Part shown: piece by piece, positions 42,440 to 52,289 of the stretch | How the letters are laid out: each line of letters opens with the position of its first letter | Numbering within the stretch: the first letter of the stretch is position 1 | Assembly: GCA_030704615.1 (NCBI GenBank) | Contig: CM060732.1 | Span: 14,758,001-14,818,000, forward strand | From: Takakia lepidozioides | Lineage: Eukaryota > Streptophyta > Takakiopsida > Takakiales > Takakiaceae | Direction: 5' to 3' | Length of the DNA stretch: 60,000 nucleotides | The notes under the pieces: generated by a model | What the model saw: only the letters and a program-made list of their open reading frames with translations | Database searches by the model: none | Told to the model about the DNA's origin: nothing | Program-made: the position numbers and the translations under genes

Positions 42440-42895
42440 CGACATGTGCAAATATGGCGCCGAATTTCGCGGTAATAGGGTCCGTAACCTAAAAAAACGG
42501 CGACGTATTTCGCGGTAATAGGTCTCTTTGGCGAAAAATGGTGCCGAATTCCACGGCTATAGGTCCCCTCATGACAGGTAATTCGGCGCCATTTTTCCAG
42601 TGCATGTTCGGACTTAGCCAGTTTTCGGCGCAAAATAGGGAAATTCGGCGCCATTTTTCCAGACACTGTACAAGTGCATGTTGGGACTTAGCCAGTTTTC
42701 GGCCCAAAAAAGAGAAATTCGGCGCCATTTTTCCAGACACGGTACCAGTGCATGTTGGGACTTAGCCAGTTTTCGGCCCAAAAAAGAGAAATTCGGCGCC
42801 ATTTTCCCAGACACAGGTACCAGTGCATGTTGGGACTTAGCCAGTTTTCGGCCCCAAAAAGAGAAATTCGGCGCCATTTTTCCAGAAATGGCCCC
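42440..42895. repeat. element B left array (~75-bp units, TTCGGCGCC core)
   Basis: Four units with the phrase GCATGTTGGGACTTAGCCAG start about every 75 bases (42600, 42677, 42751, 42826) and contain CGGCCCAAAAAAGAGAAA and TTCGGCGCCATTTTTCC. To their left are three variants in which GGCGCCGAATTT or its relatives run into CGCGGTAATAGG or CCACGGCTATAGG (42452-42567), joining this array to the dispersed CTATTACCGCGG motif. Confidence 0.8.
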
Positions 42896-43040
42896 ACAAC
42901 TGCTTCTGTTGGATCTCAGTTTGAATGGAATATTGCCTCATTCCAGGAGTTTTGGGGTGCATTTCATTACACTGCAAAAAAAAGTCTGATACAGCAAAAT
43001 GCAATTGAAAATATCCATATGGAGGATTCCCTTTGCCCCA

Positions 43041-43544
43041 TCAATGATTTCTGGAATCCCTAAGGAGGAGTTTGTGTAGCTCGTTCACGCTCAACGCCGG
43101 TGCATGAATAAAGTCATCAATAGTCACGTTCATCCTCAACCTCTTCAGGTAAATGTAATACAGATGCTTGCACGGATAATACTTCGAACCCTTCTTTGCT
43201 TCCATCAACGAGAAGTCCGTACAATTGCAAGTCGGCTCCACTCCAATCGTAATTGTGTATACATCGTCGCGTATAGCCGAGCCGGCCGTTGCCATCCGAT
43301 ACACACGCCCAAGGCCGGGTGGGGGTACGTCCACGGAGCTCTGAATAGTGCAAGCCATCCCAAGAGCATTGGCAATCTGAGTCTCATTCAACTTGTTGGG
43401 AGGGTGTCGTCTCTTCACTCTTCCGAATCGCATTGTGGGATGTGCAGAATTGTCCAATCCGTCTCTACTGGACCGAGCAGTCTGCAATGGCTGGGTCTGA
43501 GGAACCGGAAATGCGTGGGCCGGGATGTCTGTGCGTTGCACCAT
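43041..43544 (-). pseudogene. element B: SWIM zinc finger, C-terminal end
   Basis: The frame contains YTITIGVEPTCNCTDF, GSKYYPCKHLYYIYLKRL and then DDFIHAPALSVNELHKLL before the stop at 43041. CxC and CxH with the (Y/W)xPCKH context define a SWIM finger. It corresponds to 27398-27754 of element A, including the following FIH(A/Q) helix. Confidence 0.85.
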
Positions 43545-43580
43545 TCGAAATCCTGCTGCAGATAGAGCATCCGCCTCATT

Positions 43581-44471
43581 CTAAGAGAGGCTGCAACCCG
43601 GTGCAACAGGCCAGACGCCCGGAGGCTCCGGCATTCCCTGAATCCCGTACTTGGGCTTGCCAAATATACAGGTCATTATGTCGTGCCTACAGAACCAAAA
43701 TGTCTGCGTTGTGACGTGAGCAAATGTGGGAGTCAAAAATCTGCCGCTGAAACAAGGTGCAGGTACAGCATCGTGTGGGTTCCTCCGAATCATCTCACCA
43801 CAGCGTGCTCTCGTATCCACCCGGATGGCGCAGCACTTCCCTCGAAATGCCGGCAATGTCCTCGCAATTCTCCACTGTGACTCCGACACTTCTGTCTCCA
43901 CAATGGGAATGTTGTACTGCGTTACTACAGATGGCTCGTTATGTTGCCGGGGCACGCGCCCTGTGCTTAAAGGAGATGGCGATCTTGAACGTGCAGGACT
44001 TGCGGTGCTCGACGAGACCTCCTCGGGCAACATCATCGGACCACGAAGGAGCGTGCGAATATTCTTGTCAGCTCGCCATGAATCCTCTTCTCCACCAGGT
44101 GCCTCGTCAAGTCTTCGTCTCACTGGACGGGTATGAACATCTCCTTCCAAATGTTGGCCTCTTCGCAGCAATGGCGTGTCCCGAAGGCCCTCTCGCAAGG
44201 CCACCGCCCACTTCCGAGGATTCTTCGATCTAAAGGCAGTCCGCATCAGCATTTCCTGCCTGTCCGGCCCCAAGCCCCATTGTTTCCCTTTCAAGAACTC
44301 GTTGTACCTGCATTGCTGCATAATTGACCTCACAATGTCCTCCGTTGTGGCAGTGAGGATGTCCACCAGATGCGCCGCAGAGGAGGCACACCAAGAAGAG
44401 TGCACTGATTCGGCCATGTTTGTCGTGGGCATGTCGGTGTCGGAGTCGAGACACATTTCCTGCACAAGCAC
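43581..44471 (-). CDS. element B: catalytic Glu motif and conserved middle region
   Basis: A single open frame of 296 codons carries DMPTTNMAESVHSSWC near residue 15 (third catalytic acidic residue), ATTEDIVRSIMQQCRYNEF, a Ser/Pro/Arg-rich linker (ARSRSPSPLSTGR) and then the module shared with element A: QWRIARTLP, CCAIRVDTRARC, PAPCFSGRF, FWFCRHDIMTCIFG and PPGVWPVAPG. It is the longest uninterrupted part of either element. The first Met is not a natural start; the frame continues the core from the entry to the right across a short gap, probably an intron (44472-44545). Confidence 0.7.
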   Translation of the reverse strand: MLVQEMCLDSDTDMPTTNMAESVHSSWCASSAAHLVDILTATTEDIVRSIMQQCRYNEFLKGKQWGLGPDRQEMLMRTAFRSKNPRKWAVALREGLRDTPLLRRGQHLEGDVHTRPVRRRLDEAPGGEEDSWRADKNIRTLLRGPMMLPEEVSSSTASPARSRSPSPLSTGRVPRQHNEPSVVTQYNIPIVETEVSESQWRIARTLPAFRGKCCAIRVDTRARCGEMIRRNPHDAVPAPCFSGRFLTPTFAHVTTQTFWFCRHDIMTCIFGKPKYGIQGMPEPPGVWPVAPGCSLS

Positions 44472-44491
44472 ATGTTGAGGTTACAAGCAAG

Positions 44492-45175
44492 TTACAAATA
44501 TGGCCAAGAATAATATTCAACGGGACGCGAATTCGTGCAACTCACCTCCCGCATATAGTCGCCGAACTGGAGGAAACGATAATGCCACCATGCTAGCCAA
44601 CTGACCATTGCTCCCTCGTCTGATTTCCTTACAGCACCTGACGATGTCCACCAAGCCCGTATACATGCAAACTGTGTCTCTGCATCATCCAAGGTGGGAG
44701 CGCGCTTCCACGCAAGACACATGGAACGGTGCTCCTCTCTGAAATCTGGCGCCACGAGCCTGGTTGTGTACTGCGAAAGGCTCTGCAGAAAATGGAACCC
44801 ACAAGATCTCTCCTTGCCTTCCATGGGAACATTGGGGTCTTGCCCGTACACCCTTCGGATGGCAGCCCAATTTGTTTGTGCGTTGTCCGCCATGAAACCA
44901 CGGAAATTCGGAGGGGGCAATCCCGCCTTGGCCATCTGTTCGTTTATTCCCTGCCAAAGAAGCATCTCCGATTGTGTGTCCTCTCCTTTCATCTCACAAA
45001 TAGCAATTGTAATTATCATCCTGCAGTGGGTGTCGTAGACATGTGCACCCATTGTCACCCACTGGTGATTTGTAATTCGCTTGATATGGTCGAACATGAC
45101 CCAACTGTTTGACAAGTCCCCACTTGTCATCCTGTCAACCAGTTCGACGCCGCTGCCAGGTCCACACGTGGACAT
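44492..45175 (-). CDS. element B: DDE core with both Asp and CxxH
   Basis: A 227-codon frame reads MTSGDLSNSWVMFDHIKRIT, HVYDTHCRMIITIAICEMKG, FRGFMADNAQTNWAAIRRVY, ERSCGFHFLQSLSQYT and WLAWWHYRFLQFGDYMREV. The Asp in MFDH and in FMADNAQ and the CGFH pair align exactly with element A. Upstream, in another frame (45.2-45.3 kb), FPGQGTEADRCFVFKMST precedes it as FPGQG...FKMST does in A. Confidence 0.75.
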   Translation of the reverse strand: MSTCGPGSGVELVDRMTSGDLSNSWVMFDHIKRITNHQWVTMGAHVYDTHCRMIITIAICEMKGEDTQSEMLLWQGINEQMAKAGLPPPNFRGFMADNAQTNWAAIRRVYGQDPNVPMEGKERSCGFHFLQSLSQYTTRLVAPDFREEHRSMCLAWKRAPTLDDAETQFACIRAWWTSSGAVRKSDEGAMVSWLAWWHYRFLQFGDYMREVSCTNSRPVEYYSWPYL

Positions 45176-45325
45176 TTTGAATACGAAACAACGATCTGCC
45201 TCAGTCCCTTGTCCAGGAAACCTACTTCCATGAATGTAGTCATATCCACATCGTCACTTCACCTCCAGAATGGAGTGCATATCCGAGCCACGCCCAATTT
45301 TCTGTTTGCATGAGACAACGTGGTT

Positions 45326-46298
45326 TCAGACATTCGGTGAACATACGTGGGACACCGACTCCAGCAATGCCTCCATTTCCTTCTCGTCGAGAGGAACTCT
45401 ATCGGAGCCGTCTTCTGACATAATTCTGGCCAATGCCATCTTATGGGCGGCTTGGAGCTGTATCTGTTTGGGTTTGGCACCCGGTCTCAACTTAACCTCC
45501 TCTTGAACGAGCTGCTCTGCTTCGTGGGTAGCCTCCCGCGAGTTCCCCCTCGCCAATTTGTGACAATGGGAACCAACGTGTATGCAAGTTCGGGGTGAGG
45601 TCAGGGAAACGGTGCAACACATAGAACTGCTTGGCATTACAAACAGACATGCAGTGTGGTGGTTCTTTGCAATGCGCACACTTAAATGTGGAGTTCGGAA
45701 CCTTCTCCTGAGCTCAAAATGGTTGATGAGCTGTGCCTGTCCAATCGGTCTCGTTCCTGTGACCTCTGGATTTAAAGTGGAAGCAAGTTGGGGAGAAACA
45801 CCGCAACGCGCCCGCACAAACAACGTAGCGCACCCGCACACCATCGAGCATCTTCATGCTGGTGGTTTTGGTAACGCACCAAGGATGACCGTCATGTTTT
45901 CTATCCATATCTGTCAACATTCCGGACGCCCTCGAGTAGTCCGCCCGAGGAGGGAACTCAAAGAAGATATTACCGTCGACGTCGGCGGGAAGACATGTAA
46001 CCGATTTAATTGCGAACTTGCTGTAGTCCAGCCCGGCCAGCTTCGACCGGTGTCCCTCCAGGTGAAGCCCTCGCAGAATTTCAAGAATAGATCGAACTGC
46101 GGTGCTCGTGCTGGGAATATGACTCCCTCCTCCACTGACGTCCATTGAGGACTTGCCTGATCTCCAGGACGACCTCGGAACTTCCATGACCTCGTCTGAG
46201 TCGAACAGGTTGTGAACAACCCGGTTCTCGCTCGTCTTCATGGATGGGTTCGGCTCTGGATTTACTTCGTTGCGGACTTCTCTCTTTGAGGTAGCCAC
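45326..46298 (-). pseudogene. element B: N-terminal Cys/His cluster and linker
   Basis: From 46298 the frame encodes a Ser-rich leader, CLPADVDGNIFFEF, MDRKHDGHPWCVTKT, YVVCAGALRCFSPTC and a TGA at 45714-45716. The same frame then continues with FKCAHCKEPPHCMSVC and YVLHRF, and a one-base slip near 45600 leads to CIHVGSHCHKLARG and a helical linker (AEQLVQEEVKLRPGAKPKQI). The Cys/His order equals that of element A and resembles GCM/FLYWCH-type DNA-binding zinc domains. The TGA could come from CGA by deamination of methylated CpG. Confidence 0.6.
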
Positions 46299-46406
46299 TC
46301 TCTGATTCGCGGATTGTTTCGTGGAAGGCGCCAGGATAGAAGGTGCATTTGGCGGGCAAATGAAGTCCCCAACAGCCCCGTATATGACGCTGTCCGATGG
46401 TGGAAC

Positions 46407-46649
46407 TCACCATTCCCTGCCATCGCCGAAATCATCGTGGAGCACAACAATACTCTCGACAACAAGGCCGTTCGAGTCCTTCCTTTCCTCCTCCAAAAAA
46501 ACCAACCCCGGTTTCAGGTGGTATCGAACGCACAGATATTTCTCCATCACCCGGCAGATGTCCCCTCTACACGGAAATGAAGCTCTATGCTCGTGAGGAG
46601 GGCAGTACACTGTAGCGCTCGGGTTTTCCGCCATGGGAGATGTGCACAC
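46407..46649 (-). CDS. element B: probable first exon
   Basis: An 80-codon frame (ICRVMEKYLCVRYHLKPGLV; SIVVLHDDFGDGRE) ends at a strong donor, AATG-GTGAGT (46407-46412), with a plausible acceptor CAG before the next open frame near 46305. Conserved-looking hydrophobic alternation suggests a folded domain, but I cannot name it, and element A shows no clear counterpart. Confidence 0.35.
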   Translation of the reverse strand: MCTSPMAENPSATVYCPPHEHRASFPCRGDICRVMEKYLCVRYHLKPGLVFLEEERKDSNGLVVESIVVLHDDFGDGREW

Positions 46650-46889
46650 AAGACTGCCAGGATGGCGTGCGGGGAAGCTCCTTGGTAGAAGGGGGATGCA
46701 GCGATGGGAAGGAATGCGGTGCCGATTTGTCCGAGCGACGAAGCCTGATCCAAATCAAGGGAGCCAACTATCTCAAAAATCCACAGTCAGAGTGTTATTG
46801 AACCTTGTCTCCGGAATGCGGCCCCTGGTCTTTGCGCAATAACTGCCAACGGTATGTAGTCAGAAACTGGGGGGCCATCCGGATGATGA

Positions 46890-47395
46890 CGGCTGAAGGG
46901 GAGAAGCCGGCCACCGTGCCGTCACATTACTACCCCCGAATGGAAATTCGGCACCCAATATCCAACAGGGGCCGCACGGATGAAGTCGTCTGGGGCAGAG
47001 ATGCCGGCACCTGTCCGACAGAGAACATCCCCCGGACGGAAATTCAGCGCCGAATTTCCATTCGGATCCCCCCAAAGGAAGTCATGTTGGGGGGTCAGGC
47101 CGAAAACTGGCCGACATAAAAACCTACGCGGATGGAAAAACGGCGCCGAATTTCCATCCGAGGCCTTTCGGATGCAGTCGGCTCGGGGGAAAGGCCGCCA
47201 TCTGGCCCTCACATTACAACCCCCGGACGGAAATTCGGCACCGAATATACAACAGGGGAAGCCCGGATGAAGTCGCCTCGGGCGCAGAGGCCGGCGCGTG
47301 TGCGACAGAGAACATCCCCTGGATGGAGATTCGGCGCCGAATTTCCATCCGGGCCCCCCCAAAGGAAGTCGTGTCGGGGGGTCAACTCCTCTCCA
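46890..47395. repeat. element B right array with GGCGCCGAATTTCC palindromes
   Basis: Palindromes built on GGAAATTCGGCGCCGAATTTCC (best at about 47134-47159 and 47328-47349) alternate with GGAAATTCGGCACC followed by CAATATCCAACAGGGG or a variant. The larger pattern of about 285 bases occurs nearly twice (46905 and 47192 start equivalent parts). CCCCCCAAAGGAAGTC followed by GTGTCGGGGGGTC or ATGTTGGGGGGTC forms another small stem in each. It shares words with the left array only in inverted orientation. Confidence 0.75.
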
Positions 47396-48615
47396 TGTAG
47401 GTACCAACTCATAGATCCATCAAACCAATAGAGCAAAAACAGCAGTAGTATGTGTACAATCAACACATACAAACAGATTTGAGGTTTGAGAGAGCTCAAA
47501 GCCTCACTCCCTTAGTCTCTTGCCCTTAGTAGCATTTCCTGCAACAAAAGACACGGCCTGCTAAGACCAAGTTGAGTCTCCCAAGAACCTTGTAAACATC
47601 AGGAAGAATACCGAATCATGGTACTAACAGGAGCCAAGAGCCCACTGCAGGATAGACAAATTTCTTCACATCGTACATTAAGAAAAAGCCACACCTTGCG
47701 ATTGCGATTGTCCCACCAACGTGATGGATCTGAAAAAAACTCATGCCAGCTCTACTACTTAGATACGCACAACCAAACAAATCCTAAACACAAAGCCACG
47801 CCTTGCGATTGCATTCACTCCCAAAAACTAAGTCTGCTCCTCTCCAGAAACCCCGCAACTTCCAAACTACCTATCACGAGCTTTCACGATGCTATCACGA
47901 TGCTTTGGCAGTAAGAAGACACAGACCCCCAAAAACACTAAGTCCCAGCATCACACGGCAACCTAGCACAATCCTCCTCACAATCGTCTAAATGAGTGAT
48001 TGTGAACTAAAAAAGCAAGAACCCTAAAATTTGAACTTGAATACTTTATATTTTACCTAAATAATATTACAATTATTTTGGAAATTACAAACACTGTAAT
48101 GCACGGCCACCATTTACACATAACCTCACATACAGAATGCGGTGCACAGTCGCCTCTCTAGCATGTTCGTTGTGTTCCATTGAACTCTCCACATAGCCCA
48201 AACGCCTTAGTAATCTGCTTCGTATGCAACCGTTAGATTCACTTCCATCCCCCGCACCACAATATCTCAACCACTTAACCAATCATATATAGACACCTCA
48301 TAAGTTGTTGTCACAGACTCACCCTGTCATTCATCCATGTGATGATCTGGCAAAATGCATTAGAGTGAGAGTCATGAAGTCATATGTGCGTCTAACAATA
48401 TGCATACGTCATTCCAGTACATAGCCATGACCGCGACTGGTAGTCATATCCGCCATGCCAATATTCGTGGTCAAACATGTTTGACTTGTGTTGAGCAGAG
48501 TCCGGAGTCATACAGTCGCATATACAACTTCCCCGTGATGAGCCCTGGGCGCGCGGCCAGGGCGACGACATACTAGCTAGGGGGGTTGTGGTAAGTTGCG
48601 GTAAGTTGCGGTATA
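47396..48615. other. no recognisable gene
   Basis: Unique AT-rich text. A duplicated phrase AAAGCCACRCCTTGCGATTG occurs at about 47685 and 47792. Only short open frames, none recognisable. Confidence 0.4.
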
Positions 48616-49410
48616 GGTTGGGGGGTGCGGATGTTGCATGAGCGGTGAGCGGGATTAAGCATGAGCATGAGCAGAAATAAGCATGAGCAGAACATATTTT
48701 ATGGATTTTTTGCCAAATTTATCCCTTGTGGAGGTAGTTTTGGATTGCTTTTTCGGTAAAAAAAGTGCCAAATTCTCCATCATCATTGGCTTCGACCTTA
48801 GGTTCAGATCAGAAAATATAGGTTCGGCAGTTACCGAACCTGTGCCGATTATAGCACAATAGTGCTATGAGAGTTGGGTAGTCAGTGCCGATTATAACAT
48901 AATAATGCTCGGACGGATGGACAGCGACTACCGTGGAAATAGGCCCGTTTTCTATTATCGTGGTCCGGCCGAGCCGGCCGACCTTGTGGCCGACTATAGT
49001 TGGTGCCGGAAAAATATTAGAATATTTTATAAAAAAAACTATTAAAAAATTATAGTCGGTACCGACTATACACAACTTTCGCTCATCTACCTAGTTGATA
49101 ATTTTGTAAAGGTTGTTCTCTAAGATGTTCTTCCCCCCTATTTTGTATTATGTATTATAGTCTGTCACGACTATAACATCCAAGATTGGGGCACGGATAT
49201 AGACATTCTATCCCCTATTTCCGTTGCCTCTTACCAAGTTTAAAATAATGCAATTTATGTACATCGACATCCACACAATGGACTTCCGGGAGGTCCGTTT
49301 TTTGTTTTCAGGGTGGTTTGGTGTAGGTTCGGGGGAGGTTTGGAAAAGTCCGCTCATGCTCATGCGCTCACCGCTCACCGCTCATGCATTTGCAATCCCC
49401 TAGGTTGGGC
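48616..49410. mobile_element. non-autonomous hAT-like element
   Basis: GGTGCGGATGTTGCATGAGC followed by GGTGAGCG at the left (from 48624) faces TAGGGGATTGCAAATGCATG then AGCGGTGAGCG read inward from 49402. GGTTGGGG (48616-48623) and GGTTGGGC (49403-49410) flank it as a 7-of-8 match to an 8-bp duplication. The interior holds many small stems: GCATGAGCATGAGCAG repeats, GGTTCGGCAGTTACCGAACC, several GTGCCGATTATA words, and the perfect palindrome TATAGTCGGTACCGACTATA at 49051-49070. It also contains ACTACCGTGGAAATAGG (48928-48944). No gene. Confidence 0.55.
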
Positions 49411-50559
49411 TCGATGAACCACCTACCCGGCTGCGGTTAGTGCAGGGGTCCGCGGAATGCTACGGGGGTTGACTGACAATTTCTAGTTCCTACCGGCAAA
49501 GAAGAGCTCAACTACTCTACTTCATAGGGCGATTTGCGTTTCCTAGTCCTACGGTCTTTTTACGATTTTTAATTGTGATGTAACTGCCAAGTCTTTGTTT
49601 ATTAACTAACTCCTAATGCCTATGTCCCCGAGCCACTTGCAGCCGGGATATCCGTGCATCCCTTCACAAAGCACCTTCCAAACCTAGGGAGGAGAGGATC
49701 CAATTCCTTCTCCCATTGGGCCCCTCGTTCTCCGGGTGCTTGAGTCCAAGACACTCACGGGAAAGAGCTAGGCTCTCCCTCTCCAAAGCTCAATCTTTAG
49801 CTTAAGGGGAAAGGGTCATAAAACAATGTCAGTCAAATAAGTTCAAAACGTTCAATAAGTTGCCCACAAGTCACCTAAGTTCCCCAAGTTCAAAAAGTTC
49901 AATCAGGCGCCTTAATCCTATTTAGGAATTTTTCGCCCTCAGAAATACATTAAAAATATTTATTAAAAAAACATTAGGAAAAATACCTCCCAAGTAGAGA
50001 ATCCTGAGGGGGATCCAAGATGCCCTTGGCGACCCCCAATGGAACGTGGGAACCCCCTGGGAACCAAGCTAAACTTCTGGGAGGGAATCGTTCCCCGCCG
50101 CGGGGAATGGCGTGCCGCCCTGGATGAATGAAATCCCTGAGACAAGGAACTTTTTCGTTCATCTGTTAGTGCAGAATCCGCAAGCCTAAAATATAAAATA
50201 AGCCCATGGTGGGTCCAAGTCTGTTTCAACCTCTTTATATTAGTTTAAGGTGGCAAGGGTGCTTAAAAGGTCATCCCCTACCCTTGGCTATGACACGTGT
50301 TGTCACTGTAGCCTAGAATTCTGGACAGAGTACTTTTTGTTCACCCCTGTCTCCCGCTGCCTCTATCTATACCTCTGAGCTCATAGGTTTCCTCATGCTC
50401 TTCTCTGGTTTGAATGCAAGGCCCCTTCAGGGGCTCTCTATCCTCAAAAGCTAATGCTAACAGATCTCGAAATAACGCCCCCCAACCCCTTAGAGGGGTC
50501 TAAAATAAATGGAATAGTAGAAGGTCAAGAAAACCCCCCTTAAGAATTTGATCTCCGCT
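49411..50559. other. no recognisable gene; composition shift from about 49.9 kb
   Basis: Around 50.0-50.2 kb the sequence becomes rich in short G/C blocks (CCCCGCCGCGGGGAATGGCG), similar in style to 2.3-2.7 kb. Minus frames of 62-88 codons lie here without a match. An organelle origin is possible but I recognise no organelle gene. Confidence 0.3.
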
Positions 50560-50880
50560 CTACCCGCGGGATAAAGACGTGGCGGGGCGTGGGACCGCGC
50601 GGGCCAGGCAGCGCCGCGGACCGCTGCGGTTTATACCAGCGATCGCTGGTCCGTGGGCCGAATGGTTTCCCGGCGGGTAATGGCCCTTTTTGGCACGCCT
50701 CTCTGGTCCCGCGTGCTCAGGCCACGCGGGTTTGTCCTTCTTGCAAGTACGACTCAAAGTCAGTGGGCCCGCCTCTCAGCGCCGTGGCGCGTGGCCACAG
50801 TTGCTCTCCGCGACTGTTTCCTCGAGCTCCGAGCTGCTGGCGGCCCAAGGGGGCAGCTCCTATGAACCGAAAAGCAAACC
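50560..50880. other. GC-rich island without gene
   Basis: About 320 bases of markedly higher GC (CCGCGCGGGCCAGGCAGCGC; CCAGCGATCGCTGG palindrome at 50636-50649) open in several frames at once, which GC-rich non-coding DNA does by chance. No protein family is recognised in any of them. Confidence 0.3.
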
Positions 50881-52289
50881 CCCAAAATAAAAAACATAAT
50901 CCCTCCCCCCTTTATATTCGAAGGGTCCCTATGATTGGGGAACTATTGGAGGTTAGTATGGCCTTCCTCGACCTTTTAGATCTTCATTCCAGCTCTGGTT
51001 ATAAGCTGCTGAGCTATATATCAGCTCTGCTACTTGACGTTTTTAAGAAAAAAAAAACATGACTCAATACTTCATTCTATCCACCATAGTGCAAATGGCC
51101 TTTTGGCAAATCATATCATGGGGTCTTCCCACATCTGTTATGAACTCAAGATGCATTCACGATGCACTTCACCTCTTCAAGATGGTTTTTTCTTCAATCG
51201 ACTTATAAATGACAAAGTGAGGAGTGTGTCAACCTTCCAATGTGCGAGGTGCCTGGGATGCTCTATCGACTCGTGGATTGGTACTCTATGCGGTCCTTAT
51301 GCGGTACTTGTCACAAGGTCCAAACCGGTCTCTCTTACTCGTCTCCAAATCCTCCTCTCCACATGAATTTGCACAAGCCTCCTTTATAAATTCTAAAGGG
51401 CCTCAAGGCCAACAATCTTGCCTTAGCTCTCCAACAACCTTCCTACACTAGGGAGCTTCAAGCTCCACTCCCTAGGACCTAGGCCTCCTCATGCAAGACT
51501 AGCAAAACAACACTACAACAAGCAAGAGGAAAACTATACAATGAAGCTAGGTGAAGAACTGAGAGAGCTTGGTCCTCTTTATATATTGTTTTTGGGCCTA
51601 AAAAACTAATGTGAAATATTGTTAAACTATTATAAACTTGAGGAATTTATAGTTTAAAAACAATAGAGTGAAATAAACTAATAATTTGGATGGAAAATCT
51701 TAGAGGCAAATGATAAATGCTTTTTCATCCATCCCTTAGATGGCTAGTTGGCGCTAGTTGTCATTTTTCATCCATCCAACCTCCAGGGCGATTTTATCAT
51801 TTTCATCCCATGGATGAAGTAGAAAATCAATTAATCGGTCTCCGCGAGTGCCGTTGTGAAAAGATACTTCAATCGCCGGTTTTCGTGGTTTCGCCATGTA
51901 GGAAGTTTGCCTCTTTCTGGAAAATAATTTGCCGATGGTGCCCCTGGGGTCCTTGGTCCTGCCACTGGGTCACAGATCGTCCGGAGTCATCTCTATGTAT
52001 CCTCCACCGCTAGGAAGTCATTGCCGCGCCTTGAAGCCGACGTGACTCGTCTATTGTCCTGATGCTACATCCTGTTTTTTCGCGATATCTCATCGTTGTA
52101 CAAACTGCTTCTAACAATTGCCAAGTCTTCTCCCGTATGAGCCTAATGGACTTGAGAGAGGAGAGAACAGTTAGATCGCAACCTATAATTTCAAACAGTC
52201 GCCCTGTATGTTTGAACAAATCCAATTGATGTTATGGGTATCGACTTGGTAACCTATCTTGCTGTCGATGCAGGTTCCTACGATCGTTT
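50881..52289. other. no recognisable gene
   Basis: AT-rich. CATCCATCC words repeat at 51727-51815. Sequence at 51390-51600 (many short CT/AAC words, then TTTATATATTG) has the feel of an LTR or promoter but has no matched partner. Confidence 0.35.

Larger units (their letters stand above)
42440..47395 (-). mobile_element. Foldback-like MULE transposon B with repeat-array ends
   Basis: A MULE-type transposase gene (minus, 46.65-43.04 kb) lies between two repeat arrays that share sequence in inverted orientation. The left array contains TTTTTCCAG, GCCAGTTTTCGGCC and AAATTCGGCGCCATTTTTCC. The right array contains the reverse complements GGCCGAAAACTGGC (47096-47109) and GGAAAAACGGCGCCGAATTT (47131-47150). 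Foldback elements with tandem-repeat inverted ends are known within the Mutator superfamily (FB-NOF of Drosophila, FARE of Arabidopsis). Exact ends and a 9-11 bp target duplication were not found. The gene has a TGA and a frameshift, so this copy is probably not active. Confidence 0.65.

Noticed and set aside
43104-44478. Plus-strand open frames up to 158 codons
   Set aside because: Antisense to the conserved transposase B frames, which carry all recognisable motifs.
1336-45716. TGA as a sense codon in this genome
   Set aside because: TGA also ends several frames where homologous copies end, other stops and frameshifts coexist, and CGA to TGA decay explains the pattern.
27398-46649. Transposases A and B as host FHY3/FAR1-like regulators
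   Set aside because: Both have stops or frameshifts, lie amid repeat arrays, and B has inverted arrays on both sides, as a transposon would.
50589-51062. 157-codon plus-strand open frame
   Set aside because: Open in several frames at once in a GC-rich island, no domain and no codon bias that I can see.
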